A DNA stretch of 64,000 bases, from positions 180,902-244,901 of the forward strand of contig JAGFNQ010002307.1 of the NCBI GenBank assembly GCA_024364735.1. The letters run 5' to 3'. Position 1 is the first letter of the stretch; each line of letters opens with the position of its first letter. This DNA is from Boesenbergia rotunda (lineage: Eukaryota > Streptophyta > Magnoliopsida > Zingiberales > Zingiberaceae). Positions 1 through 9,960 of the stretch are shown here, one piece after another. The position numbers and the translations under genes were made by a program. Below the pieces are notes generated by a model. That model saw only the letters and a list, made by a program, of their open reading frames with translations, was not told where the DNA came from and ran no database searches.

Positions 1-761
1 ATTAGTCTTCGCTCTCAAAATGTGGAGACTTATCTGTATGGAGTCCGGTGCAAGATTTACACAGATCACCAGAGTCTGAGATATTTCTTCACCCGGAAGG
101 ACCTTAATCTGAGACAGCGAAGGTGGTTGAAGTTAGTTAAAGATTATGATTGTGAGATCCTCTACCACCCTGGTAAAGCGAATAAAGTGGCTGATGCGTT
201 AAGTAGAAATACTTGCGCAACTTTAATGTCCCTGTCACCACTGTCACCACCACTGCAGAAGGAGATAGTAGATTATGGAGTTGAGATTTTAGATGGGCAA
301 CTCTCAGTATTGACATTAGAGTCAACTCTGCTTGAGGATATACAAAAAAAGCAAGATCAAGATTCTGATATTCAAAAGATCAAGCAAGAGATGCAAGAAT
401 GAGAAAGTAAAGAGTTTAGAGTATCTGATAGTGGGATACTTTATTATGGTGACCGTCTATGTGTCCCAACAGTGAAGAGCTAAGAAAGAAGATTCTTGAA
501 GAAGCCCATAGTACTCCTTACTCTATGCACCCTGGTTCTACCAAGATGTACCAGGATTTGAAAAGAAGATTTTGGTGGTCTGGAATGAAAAGGGATGTAG
601 CTAAGTTTGTCAGTACCTGTCTGACATGCCAAAGAGTTAAAGCAGAACACCAAAAGTTAGGAGGAATCCTACAGCCCATACAGATCCCAGAGTGGAAATG
701 AGAAGATATAGCCATGGACTTCATTGTTGGTCTACCAAAGACAACAAATGGTTATGATGCT
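1..761 (+). pseudogene. Ty3/gypsy chromovirus pol: RNase H end, integrase zinc finger, start of integrase core
   Basis: Retrotransposon polyprotein fragment entering from the left edge. Residues read from 22 to 402 match the end of gypsy RNase H (TDHQSLRYFF, then LYHPGKANKVADALSRN). From 459 to 701 comes the integrase HHCC finger (HSTPYSMHPGSTKMY and CLTCQRVKAEH). From 714 the integrase core begins (MDFIVGLPKTTNGYD), carrying the first catalytic Asp. RNase H and integrase lie in different frames, so there is a frameshift between about 402 and 459, and a stop precedes the core. The reading breaks exactly at 761, where solo LTR S is inserted, and resumes at 2170. The reverse transcriptase lies outside the window. 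It belongs with the fragments at 2170-2882 and 7863-8189. Confidence 0.9.
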
Positions 762-1171
762 TGTTGGATCGAGAAGCCCGATAGAGGGGGGGTGAATATC
801 GGAAAACTTTCGGATTTACGTAAGAGTAAGTGCACAGCGGAAAATGAAAAGAAAACACAGCACAAAGACACAGTCGATTTACTTGGTTCGGAGCCTGTGT
901 CGACTCCTACTCCAAAGCCCACGGTCGTTGACCGTTTACTTTGGGCAATTCTATATCAGGCGCAAAAATCGTTTACAAAAGATTACAGGATTAGAATGAA
1001 GTACAGTAAACGTTAAACTAGCTCTTTTACCGACGTCCAGAGTAGATCGATTATGTCGGGGCAGCAGGACGTCGTCGGCTTGATTTGGAGAGTTTCCGGG
1101 GCAGGGCGCGAGAGCAGAAGAGCTTTGAGGCGTTGAAAGAATTGATGTTCGAAGCCTGGGGTCGAGGGCCC

Positions 1172-1179
1172 TTTATATA
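1172..1179 (-). promoter_or_regulatory. TATA box of LTR S copy 1
   Basis: TATATAAA on the minus strand, followed in LTR sense by a GGGCCCTCGACCCC-like stretch, as at 35020 in copy 2. The GGCGCC palindrome cluster lies just upstream. This is the probable retrotransposon promoter and marks the end of U3. Confidence 0.6.
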
Positions 1180-1761
1180 GGGCCTGGGGGCGCCCGGGAT
1201 GTCGGGGGCGCCCCCCACGTGGCGTTTGATCCGGTTGTAGCTCGGTCGCCGTCTGATCCCCTTATCCTCGGGATCCATTTTGACCGGGGCGCCCGGAGCG
1301 GTCGGGGCGCCCGGGTTGACCGGGTCAATCCTTATCTTCTAGCTTCGAAGTGTTTTGGTTCGAGGTGAGCGCATGGGGGCGCCCGCAGCACAGGGGGCGC
1401 CCGCGAGCAACGGGGGCGCCCGGAAGCACGGGGGCGCCCGCAGCTTGTACTGTCGAAGCGCACTTTTTGATTGTGTGTTTGGTGTTCACCTTGGGGGCGC
1501 CCGGGACACTCCGGGCGCCCTGGTCAGCAGTTGCCTCACTCCTTTGAGGCACTCTGAGCTGCAGACTCACGTTCCTTCGGTCCTGCATCCAGGGTTAGTC
1601 CAAAACCCAATAACATAATAAATTATTAGATTTATACAGCCTTAGCTGTCTTGGTTCTGACTTTGGTCTCCAAAATGGAGCCCTAGGTCGAACCGACGCC
1701 TACTGTTCCCTCGACGGGGAACGCGTCCTCACCTACTCCTCTCGGGAGAAATTACCTGATG

Positions 1762-2060
1762 CCAACCGCTCCTTTGGTTGGACTTTTGCCTGACGGTCCT
1801 TTGTCAGGTCTTGGATGCCGAGCTGTCCTTCGCCCAGTGCCTAGCATTCCTTCGCTAGGGCTTTAGTCCCAAGCTGTCCTTCGCCTGGCGCCTAGCAGTC
1901 CTTCGCTAGGGCTTGGATACTGGCAGTCCTTCGCCAGTTGCCTAGCAGTCCTTCGCTAGAGCTTGGATACTGGCAGTCCTTCGCCAGGTGCCTAGCAGTC
2001 CTTCGCTAGGGCTTGAATACTGGCAGTCCTTCGCCAGGTGCCTAGCATTCCTTCGCTAGA
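1762..2060 (-). repeat. Hairpin array in LTR S copy 1
   Basis: About twelve units of roughly 20 nt: a 6-nt arm, an 8-nt spacer and a complementary 6-nt arm. On the plus strand the spacer is nearly always agtccttc, attccttc, tgtccttc or ggtccttt. Arms vary in compensating fashion: CCAACC/GGTTGG, CCTGAC/GTCAGG, CCTAGC/GCTAGG, ACTGGC/GCCAGT. One unit (CCGAGC with GCCCAG) no longer pairs well. In LTR sense the loop reads gaaggact. Confidence 0.8.
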
Positions 2061-2169
2061 ACTTTGTCTCTGCACACTTGAGTAATATTGTTAGATCACA
2101 AATAGACTTAACTTTGAATCCTTTGCCAATATCAAAACCAGGTTCGATATGGTGCTTCCTGCACCAACA

Positions 2170-2882
2170 ATGCTATCTGGGTAATTATAGACAGATTGGC
2201 CAAATCTGCCCACTTCTTGGCAATCAAAGTGTCTTACTCAATAGAAAAACTAGCTCAGTTATATGTTCAGGAAGTGATCCAACTGTACGGAGTTTCGAAG
2301 ACCATTATCTCCGATAGAGATGGTCGTTTCACTTCACATTTTTGGGAGTGTGTACAAACAGCACTTGGCACCAAACTGAAGTTTAGCACAACTTTCCACC
2401 CTTAGACTGATGGGCAGACAGAAAGAGTAAATCAAGTTTTAGAAGATATGCTCAGACATTATGCATTAGATTTCAGTGGCAATTGGTGCAAGTACTTATG
2501 TTTAGCAGAGTTCGCCTACAATAACAGTTACCAAGCTACTATTGGTATGACGCCTTATAAAGCTCTTTATGGTAGAAGGTGTAGATCTCGTATCTAATGG
2601 TATGAAAGTAATGAGAAGAAAGAAATGGGGTATCAGACTGACCTTATTAATGATACCACAGAAGCTATAAAGAGCATCCGCTAAAGGATAGAAACTGCGC
2701 AGAGTAGGTAGAAGAGTTATGCCGATGTGCGGAGTAGACCGCTGGAGTTTGAAGTTGGGGATACAGTTTTCCTCAAAGTAGCCCCCGTGAAAGGAGAAAT
2801 GAGATTTGGCAAGAAAGGTAAGCTAAGTCCTCGTTACATAGGACCCTACCTAGTAACGAAAAGAGTTGGCTAAGTAGCTTAT
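2170..2882 (+). pseudogene. Ty3/gypsy integrase core and C-terminal part
   Basis: Continuation of the integrase interrupted at 761. It reads VDRLAKSAHFLAIK, then ISDRDGRFTSHFW with the second catalytic Asp, then TDGQTERVNQ with the catalytic Glu, followed by the chromovirus integrase C-terminal region (VGDTVFLKVAP and LSPRYIGPYLV). Several in-frame stops (for example near 2404, 2597, 2683, 2712 and 2871) show the copy is dead. It is cut at 2882 by element E and resumes at 7863. Confidence 0.9.
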
Positions 2883-3909
2883 TGTAGGATCGATTCCGTA
2901 CGCTAGAGAGGGGTGAATAGCGTTTCTTCGATTCTTTTCACCTACGGTGTTAGTTGCGCAGCGGAAATACAAACAAAAATAGAACTAACAACAATAAACA
3001 ACGCTAACAAACCAGATTTACTTGGTATCCACCCCGGACGGGTGACTAATCTAAGAATCCGTCGGTGGATCACTCCCCGGATAACCTCCGGCTAGTCCTC
3101 GTCGCTCCTTGTGGGTGGAGAAACCTCACCAAAACACCTTGAGAAAACCTGAGCACAAAGACTACTATTTTGCCTTTAACCAAGACAAGATTCGTCAATA
3201 ATCTCAGCCACCACGAAGTCCTCTTTAAAAAGGACTCTGGCTGAAACCCTCGCCACCAGTCGACTGCTCCAGGGCAGTCGACTGGTGCCACTGAAAATCG
3301 ACCGTTGCAACCCCAACGTTCGAATTTTCAGCTAACTCACCAGCCACCTACCAGTCGACTGCTCCCAGAGCAGTCGACTGGTCCGCAGCTGAAGCCCTTC
3401 TGTGAGTTTCATCAGTCGACTGCTCCCAGGCCAGTCGACTGGTCTACTCACCCACCTAAGGTTACCCTTCCCGAGTACATTCCACTCCGCACTCGAACCC
3501 TAGGATTTCCCGAGTACAATCACACAGCACTCGTACCCTCACGACTCGACTGACTCCTCATCCGCAACCTCGACTATCACCTTCGCCTCTTCATCTTCGG
3601 CTCCCGTCCCTCGGATGGACGCAAGCCTCCAGCTTGTCTCCATGCCATCCTTCACACATGCCTTGAAATCCGCATCCCTCAGCTCATCGCCCCTGCTCTC
3701 CAAGGTCCCTCAGGTGCGCACACAAGCCTCCAGGTTGTCTCCATGCCACCCTTCACCGTACCGAGGCCGTCCAATCAAGTCCATATGTGTAACCTGTACA
3801 TCCTGCACACTCACATACACTTATCAAATACACAGGGGTAAACCTAACATAAACCCTTTGCCCAAACATCAAAACACATGGTCACTCCGGACCACAGATT
3901 GCCTCAACA
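2883..3909 (-). repeat. Left LTR of element E (3' LTR in element sense)
   Basis: A 1027-bp direct repeat of 6833-7862, starting TGTAGGATCG and ending CCTCAACA on the plus strand. It carries the GAGGGG-TGAATAGC motif near its left end and three CAGTCGACTG hairpins at 3255-3443. The inner edge abuts the polypurine tract. Confidence 0.92.
3255..3443. repeat. Three CAGTCGACTG palindrome pairs in left LTR E
   Basis: Three units, each made of two copies of the self-complementary word CAGTCGACTG (or a one-base variant) separated by about 6-8 nt, so each unit forms a hairpin of 10-12 bp arms. They lie near 3255-3286, 3349-3382 and 3411-3443. The same three occur in the right LTR and, more degenerate, in the related solo LTR at 42112-43122. 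Confidence 0.85.
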
Positions 3910-3910
3910 A

Positions 3911-3924
3911 TCTCCCCCTTTTTT
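3911..3924 (-). promoter_or_regulatory. Polypurine tract of element E
   Basis: On the minus strand AAAAAAGGGGGAGA directly precedes the LTR start TGTTGAGG, the standard plus-strand priming position of LTR retrotransposons. Confidence 0.85.
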
Positions 3925-4035
3925 ATGTTTGGCAATACGTTTAAATTAGGGAAAACAAATAGTAAAGAATAGCAAAAACAATGTTAAACAAATGCATATG
4001 TAATGCATACATGGATCATATCCCAAAGCATCCTA

Positions 4036-4283
4036 CACATAACCCTCCAAGTTAAGAATTTTCCAAAACGGGCTTTTTAAAACCTATCCCATGGCTCCCC
4101 ACACCTAACCCTCCAAGTTAGGACTTTTCCACACCTAACCCTTCAAGTTAGGAATTTTTCACACCTAACCCTCCAAGTTAGGACTTTTCACACACCTAAC
4201 CCTCCAAGTTAGGAATTTTCACACCTAACTTCCCAAGGTTAGGACTTTTCCACACATAACCTCCAAAAGTTAGGAATTTTCAC
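4036..4283 (-). repeat. About 30-bp tandem hairpin repeats inside element E
   Basis: Seven units. In element sense each is CCTAAC, loop ttggagg, GTTAGG, then a linker like TGTGAAAAGT or TGTGAAAATT. The arms pair perfectly in the best units. One unit at the right has an altered loop. The repeats lie in the non-coding 3' part of the interior, between gag and the purine tract. The same unit, with the same loop and linker, forms the array in the LTR of copia element C (50635-50916). Confidence 0.85.
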
Positions 4284-5111
4284 TAAAACAGGCTTTTTAA
4301 AGCTTTTCAAAAGCTCCCCCTACACTGGACTTACAAAGGCTTTTTAAGAACCTCTCCAAGGTTCCCCTTACGTCAAGAATGGAACAACCATGCTCCCTCT
4401 TAATCTTAGCTCCCCCTAAACCTAGGGTTTCTAGCAAAGGTGTGTTTGGTTTCCCACTTAAACCCAACACTTCCCCCCCTTTATCATACATCAAAAAGAC
4501 CCCAATAATATCTCAATTATCGGTTCTTTTAATCCTCAATGATCCTAAACACAGTGTACTAGACCCCCATACACTCGTTTCTTATCATTTGGACACAAAA
4601 CCAGCTGCTGATACACAAATCAGCCCTGGGCAGTCGACTGCCCCTGTTGACAGTTGACTGAAATTCGAATTTTCATGTTTTCCGTCCAATTTCAGTAATG
4701 TCTAAATAATTCCACAAATCTCCAAAAAATCTGAAATTTCGTGAGGAGATTTGTGGAGTCTATATCTACTTGGAAAAAATATGTTTCCAAACAAATGTAC
4801 TCCAAATCCCAAGATTAGCACGAAACTCAACTTATCCTAAATGTATCATTGAAACTCATCCCAAAAGTCTCAATTATGGTTTCTCCTCAATGTTTTTTCT
4901 TATCCTTGATCATAATTCATTTCTAGCACTGAATTACATGGTATTTGCCCATTAAACCTTAATTTTATCAATTATAACCTCATTTTCATCTTTTTCTCCC
5001 TAAATTCCCTTTTTAATGTGCCAAAACTTAGGATCAAGACTTACCCAAGTCTTCCAACCCCTTTTGGCACATTTCACCTAATTTCCTAGGAGAGAAACTC
5101 TTGAGATCCAT

Positions 5112-6761
5112 TTACCATGGACCCCAAAGGCTCCTAGAGCTCCCCCTTGAGCTCTGAGCCCTAGCCACCTTCCTAGGTGACTCAACCCACACTAGACCAC
5201 ATCGGTGAGCCTCCGATGACTCTTGGCCTACAAAATGAACCTTCTTAACCTTAGACACCTTGTCTTTGGTTAAGTTGTTCCTTCTACCCTCAAATGACAC
5301 CCCCTTGTCATTTTTGGTCTTCTCCTTCTTGCCATGATTATATGCTTCCCCAGCATACTTCTTTTTGTTGGCCTTGGAGGTCTTAGACCGGTATCCCAAC
5401 CCGGATCTATCATAGTTGGGTTTTATACTACCCAACACCATATCTAAACCCTTTGATCCAACCGTGAACCTTTTTAGGGTCTTTCCAATGTATCAAGTCT
5501 TGCCCTCGAGACTTGATTTTCCCTTTCTAAGTGTTTAACCTTTGAGTCTATATGTCCATTTTGGACATTCCTAGACCTACCCTCTTTTCTAGGCACATTC
5601 CTTCCCTTCTTGGGATTAGTATCATGATCCTTAGGTACAAAGGTCCTAGGTTTATCATGATGCATGTTTTTCCTAGGGTTTTGATCTACCTTGTTAACCC
5701 TAGTCCTATCATTATATCTAAATCCAAAATTATGCACCATTAAGTATTTTTCATTTAATCTAGCATGTATGGAGGGATACTTACCACTACTTTTAATATG
5801 CATGGATGAACTAGAATTTAAATTACGTTTTAACTTACGGATAGAAATTACCTCCCTTATCCTTGTAGTCCCTCCTTGTTGTGAGCTTCTTCTCTTCCTT
5901 CTTTCCTCCTTCTCCCATCTTCTTAGATGCTCCATTTTCTTGATTTCACTTTTCTTTGGGCACTTGGTGTGGTAGTGCCCCAATTCTCCACATGTGAAGC
6001 ATCTAATCTTCTTTTTCCTTTCTTGGGCTTCTTCAATCCTACAACCCACGTTAGATTTAAATGAATTTGAAATAAGTTTAGATTTTACCTCTTTTTTATT
6101 TTTTGGACAATTATCCTTGTAGTGCCCCTTTTCATTGCAACCAAAGCATGTGATATGTTCCTTTTTCTTTGTTTTGGTGGAGGTTGGAGCTTCTTCTTCA
6201 ACTTTGGATGAAGTGGATGCTTCCTCTTGTTCTTGTATGATTGAGGGTCTCTCCTCCCCCTTAATACTTGACGTTGATACTTGTTCTTCTTCTCTTGAGG
6301 AAGTTGATAATTTTTCACTTTCTAGTGCTCCTTCACTTGATGAAGTTGACACTTCTTCCTCCTCTTAGTCTTCTTGGATTATTGACCTTGCTTCTTCAAA
6401 CTCCTCTACTACTTGAGCTTGTGTAGGGCTCTTATGAATCTCTTTTAATTTGCTCCACAATTCACATGCATTTTGGTATGCCCCTACATCATTCAAAATA
6501 TTGTCAGGCAAAATATTAATTAATACATTAATTACCTTTTTATTTGCCTTTGCTTGATCTTGTTGCTCTTGATTCCAATATCTAGGACGAAGCTTCTTTC
6601 CGTGTTTGTCCTTTGGAACTTCGAAGGGCTCTTCAAGCGCAATTCTACATGTCCACTCCATTCCGAACCAAGTCTTGATTCTTGCCCTCCAAAAGTCAAA
6701 GTCTTCAATCATGATCGTAGGGAGGCGGAGTGTAGATGTCGTCCCCAAATTTGTCTTCCAT
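5112..6761 (-). pseudogene. gag: Copia-type gag of element E
   Basis: Nucleocapsid/capsid protein, forming the particle and binding RNA. The N-terminal part (6748-6365) has the copia gag fold region (FDFWRARIKTWF, ACELWSKLKEIHKS). The middle (6352-5474) is Ser/Glu-rich with two CCHC zinc knuckles: C69-C72-H77-C82 and C118-C121-H126-C131, counted from 6352. The C-terminal part (5441-5112) holds NYDRSGLGYRSK, a motif also seen at the gag end of elements A and C. An ATG at 6761 is probably the original start, one base out of frame because of a run of four Cs (6742-6745). One in-frame stop (6365-6367) and a frameshift between 5474 and 5441 break it. No pol follows. Confidence 0.85.
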
Positions 6762-6818
6762 GTTCTTCCCTCTAGCTTTTGCTCCCTTGGCGGTTAGTCC
6801 AATCAAGAGCGGTCCTTT

Positions 6819-6830
6819 GCTCTGATACCA
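6819..6830 (-). promoter_or_regulatory. Primer-binding site of element E
   Basis: TGGTATCAGAGC on the minus strand, two bases inside the right LTR. It is complementary to the 3' end of initiator tRNA-Met, as in most plant copia elements, and fixes the element's orientation. Confidence 0.9.
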
Positions 6831-7173
6831 ATTGTAGGATCGATTCGGTACGCTAGAGGGGGGTGAATAGCGTTTCTTCGATTCTTTTCACCTACGTTGT
6901 TAGTTGCGCAGCGGAAATACAAACAAAAATAGAACTAACAATAATAAACAACGCTAACAAACCAGATTTACTTGGTATCCACCCCAAACGGGTGACTAAT
7001 CCAAGAATCGTCGGTGGATTACTCCCCGGATAACCTCCGGCTAGCCCTCACCGCTCCTTGTGGGTGGAGAAACCTCACCACAATACCTTGAGAAAACCTG
7101 AGCACAAAGACTACTATCTTGCCTTTAACCAAGACAAGATTCGTCAAGAATCTCAGCCACCACGAAGTCCTCT

Positions 7174-7180
7174 TTAAATA
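7174..7180 (-). promoter_or_regulatory. TATA-like box of LTR E
   Basis: TATTTAA on the minus strand, about 25 bp downstream in LTR sense of the CAGTCGACTG palindrome group. Position relative to the palindromes is the same as in families S, A and B. Confidence 0.45.
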
Positions 7181-7204
7181 GGACTTGGGCTGAAACCCTT
7201 GCCA

Positions 7205-7393
7205 CCAGTCGACTGCTCCCAGGGCAGTCGACTGGTGCCACTGAAAATCGACCGTTGCAACCCCAACGTTCGAATTTTCAGCCAACTCACCAGCCACCTA
7301 CCAGTCGACTGCTCCCAGAGCAGTCGACTGGTCCCCAGCTGAAACCCTTCTGTGAGTTTCATCAGTCGACTACCCCCAGGCCAGTCGACTGGT
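7205..7393. repeat. Three CAGTCGACTG palindrome pairs in right LTR E
   Basis: Counterpart of 3255-3443. The units near 7205-7237 and 7299-7332 have nearly perfect 12-bp arms. The third (7361-7393) has lost one base of a palindrome. Retention in both LTRs shows the array was present at insertion. Confidence 0.85.
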
Positions 7394-7862
7394 CTACTCA
7401 CCCACCTAAGGTTACTCATCCTGAGTACATTCCACTCCGCACTCGAACCCTAGGATTTCCCGAGTACAATCACACAACACTCGTACCATCACGACTCGAC
7501 TGACTCCTCATCCGCAGCCTCGACTATCGCCTTCGCGCCCTCTTCATATTCGACCCTCGTCCCTTGGATGCACACAAGCCTCCAGCTTGCCTCCATGTCA
7601 TCCTTCACGAATGCCTCAAAATCTGCGCCCCTCAGCTCATCATCCCTGCTCTCCAAGATCCCTCAGATGCGCACACAAGCCTCCAGCTTGTCTCCATGTC
7701 ACTCTTCACCGTACCGAGGTCGTCCAGTCAAGTCCATATGTGTAACCTGTACATCCTGCACACTCACATACACATATCAAATACACAGGGGTAAACCTAA
7801 CTTAAACCCTTTGCCCAAACATCAAAACACATGGTCACTCCGGACCACAGATTGCCTCAACA

Positions 7863-8189
7863 CTTATGAGTTAGAGCTACCCCCGGAGATGTCAGCTATT
7901 CACAATGTGTTCCACGTCTCAATGCTAAAGAAACATGTTCCCGATGCCAACCAAGTGATTGAGCCACAGATGATACAAGTTCAAGAATATCTCAGTTATG
8001 AAAGTCAACCTATTCAAATAATAGATCGAGCAGTCAAGAAACTGAGGAACAAAAAGGTACCCCGAGTAAAGGTTCTATAGCTAAACCAGAAGTACGAAGA
8101 CGCAACTTGGAAAACAAAAGATAGCATGAGGCAAAAGTATCCGAAGCTATTCGATGTTCGAAGACGAACTTTCCATAAGGTAGGGAGAT
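7863..8189 (+). pseudogene. Ty3/gypsy integrase end and chromodomain
   Basis: Last part of the chromovirus pol interrupted at 2882. It reads ELELPPEMSAIHNVFHVSML, then VQEYLSYESQPIQIIDRA and KKLRNKKVPRVKVL. After one stop it continues with a group-II chromodomain-like end (EDATWKTKDSMRQKYPKLF). Chromodomains target integration through modified histones in this lineage. The ORF start drawn further left is an artefact of read-through from element E. The coding end is followed by a purine tract (tagggaga) and LTR start TGTAACACC, as in Tekay/Del-type elements. Confidence 0.88.
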
Positions 8190-8262
8190 TGTAACACCAG
8201 AATTTTTCAGAATTTTTTCAAAATAAAAAGAAATTAAAAATTTTCTTTAAAAGGGTTGGGGG
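8190..8262 (+). repeat. Start of the 3' LTR of the gypsy element (fragment)
   Basis: TGTAACACC directly after the purine tract is the usual first nine bases of many plant chromovirus LTRs. Only 73 bp remain before sequence F begins at 8263. The rest of the LTR is not found to the right of F. Confidence 0.7.
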
Positions 8263-8950
8263 TGTTGGGATAGCTCGGTATGCCTTGGCGAATTTCCTAA
8301 GCGAATACATGGTCGTCCTTGAGAGATCTCTCTATGTCTACGGGTTAAAAATTAATTCGAATGGAGACCCGTCTCCCAAATGACCATCTCGTCATCGTAT
8401 CAATCGATTCAAATTACAACTTAGTCAATCTCAAAGATCGAGCCTTGTAATTCGCCTAACCGATCGACCACGGAAAAGACGACGAGTGGATCGCTAATTT
8501 TTGTGTTTATTATCGGGGTCCAAGATAATTAATTATCAATTTCAATTAACAAATAATTAAACAAGATAATTAATTAAACATCCACATGAAATGATAAAAA
8601 TCAAAGAGGAGCCAAGAGAGAAATATACCTCTCTTTACCTTACGGTCTTCAACCGTATGATTCACCCCTCTTGAACGTCGTGTGAGCGACGATCTACCAT
8701 GATCTAGAATCACCAAGCAAGAGCCAAAACCTGCTTCTTCCCTCTCCTTGCGCCGGCCAACAAAAACCTTGCCACTGGCCACACAAAGGAAGATGATCAT
8801 GCCCTCTTTCTTTCCCTTCTCCTAATCCGCTGTCCGGTTCACAGCAATACAAGTTGTTGTCCTCCACAGCAATATCCCCTCAGCCTCCACAGCAACGTGC
8901 CGCACAGCAGCTTCCTCCACAGCGACGTGCCACACAGCAGCTTGCTGACC

Positions 8951-9294
8951 GGAGAAGCCTGTCGTCTTCTCCTTGGCAACGCCACAACATGCATGTCGTT
9001 GCCCGGAGAAACCTGCTGCCTTCTCCTCAGCAACTTGGCGATTGCAGCTGCTGACCGGAGAAGCCTATCGTCTTCTCCATGGCAACGCCACAGCATGCAT
9101 GTCGTTGACCGGAGAAGCCTGCTGCCTTCTCCTCAGCAACTTGGCGATTGCAGCTGCTGACCGGAGAAACAATTCCGCATTGTTGTCTTCTCCTCAGCAA
9201 CTCCACCGCTTGCACATTGTTGACAGGAGAAGCTTGTTGTCTTCTCCTCAGCAATTCTGACCGGAGAAGCAACTCAAAAGTTGCTTTCTTCTCC
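8951..9294. repeat. GGAGAAG/CTTCTCC hairpin array in LTR F
   Basis: Seven hairpins with arms GGAGAAG (or GGAGAAA) and CTTCTCC, loops of about 8 nt, separated by two alternating spacers (one around a TGCATG word, one around TTGGCGATTGCAGC). Two units have extended, different stems: one adds ACAAT/ATTGT, another adds CAACT/AGTTG. In minus sense the array lies downstream of the TATA box, so it should be transcribed. Confidence 0.85.
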
Positions 9295-9440
9295 TCAGTT
9301 TGCCTGCTGCCTAAGGAAGAGAACCGACTATTCACAGAAGAAGCCAATGAGCAATTGTGAGGGTCGGCGCCGCACACAAGAGAGAGGGAGAGAGAGGAAA
9401 GAATAGAGAGACAGGGTTTTCTCTTGATGATTTCATGGGG

Positions 9441-9448
9441 TATTTATA
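9441..9448 (-). promoter_or_regulatory. TATA box of LTR F
   Basis: TATAAATA on the minus strand within CCCTATAAATACCCC, followed about 30 nt later by a CT-rich leader. Strong match to a plant core promoter. Confidence 0.65.
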
Positions 9449-9855
9449 GGGCTACGATAGGGACCATGAGGAGGAGTTGGGTCTTGGCCCGCTAATGAAT
9501 CCAAATCCGATTCATTAATGAAGATCCATTCACTAAAGGATCTTCATTAAACTTCCTCACCAACCCCCATATTTTCATATGAGTTTCACCTATTATGAGT
9601 ACATCCATCTCTACGTGTTTAAGATATCGAATGTCCGTCGATTAATTTAAATTACTGACAATTTTAATTAATCAACCTCTAACTCCTTGACTAATATCAC
9701 TCAACCTTATCATCATGTTGGATCAAATCCACCTGCAGGGTTTAACATGATGAACCTTATGAGCTCATCAATGGGGCATCATCATCCCGACTCACCAGGA
9801 TATGGATTCTGTCAATAATCAACGACACATCATGTACATAATATTATTTCCCAAC

Positions 9856-9943
9856 TTACTCGGGGTACATCTTTGTTCCTCAGTTTCTTGACTGCTCGAT
9901 CTATTATCTGAATAGGTCGACTTTCATAACTGAGATATTCTTG
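9856..9943 (-). pseudogene. Inverted 88-bp fragment of gypsy chromodomain region
   Basis: On the minus strand this repeats the gypsy segment at about 7978-8066 (VQEYLSYES through VPRV) with only a few substitutions, but in the opposite direction. Similarity starts exactly at the end of LTR F and stops at 9943. It comes from a second copy of the same gypsy family. Confidence 0.85.
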
Positions 9944-9960
9944 ACATACCAAGATTTTCG

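Larger units (their letters stand above)
762..2169 (-). mobile_element. Solo LTR, family S, copy 1 (reverse orientation)
   Basis: A 1408-bp insertion in the gypsy integrase, bounded by TGTTGG and CCAACA and flanked by a perfect 5-bp duplication ATGCT (757-761 and 2170-2174). Removing it together with one duplication restores the integrase reading. There is no interior, primer site or second LTR, so it is a solo LTR left by LTR-LTR recombination. It matches the solo LTR at 34116-35441 read in the opposite direction. The middle (about 1180-1520) is GC-rich with many GGCGCC palindromes. The end near 1762-2060 holds a hairpin array. ORFs inside it are by-products of GC-rich repeats. Confidence 0.93.
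2883..7862 (-). mobile_element. Non-autonomous gag-only LTR retrotransposon (element E), complete
   Basis: A 4980-bp element with two LTRs (2883-3909 and 6833-7862), a 5-bp duplication CTTAT on both sides (2878-2882, 7863-7867), a tRNA-Met-type primer site next to the right LTR and a purine tract next to the left LTR, so it reads on the minus strand. The 2.9-kb interior holds a copia-type gag with two zinc knuckles and no visible protease, integrase, reverse transcriptase or RNase H. It must have been mobilised by enzymes from another element. By eye the two LTRs differ at roughly 20 sites over their first 400 bp, so the insertion is moderately old. Confidence 0.92.
6833..7862 (-). repeat. 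Right LTR of element E (5' LTR in element sense)
   Basis: A 1030-bp LTR, TGTAGGATCG to CCTCAACA on the plus strand. In element sense, U3 contains short hairpins with arms ACAAGC/GCTTGT and loop tggag near 7680, then the CAGTCGACTG pairs, then a TATTTAAAGA box. The last 30 bp carry the C6-CTCTA motif shared by other LTR families here. Confidence 0.92.
8263..9855 (-). mobile_element. Solo LTR, family F (reverse orientation)
   Basis: A 1593-bp block from TGTTGGGAT to TTTCCCAAC, one base short of a normal TG...CA end. In minus sense it has LTR features: a TATAAATA box at 9441-9448, pyrimidine-rich leader after it, and a hairpin array downstream. No primer site or interior is present. There is no target duplication (GGGGG left, TTACT right). 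The left flank is gypsy LTR in plus orientation and the right flank is gypsy coding in minus orientation, so it was probably formed or displaced by ectopic recombination. Predicted ORFs around 8839-9377 come from the repeats. Confidence 0.7.

Noticed and set aside
1051..1618. Gly/Pro/Arg-rich ORFs on both strands (also 34602-35478)
   Set aside because: They lie wholly inside solo LTR S and come from GGCGCC repeats; both strands are open because of GC-rich palindromes.
8839..9377. Overlapping ORFs of 66-116 aa
   Set aside because: They come from the hairpin repeats in LTR F; open on both strands and without protein-like features.
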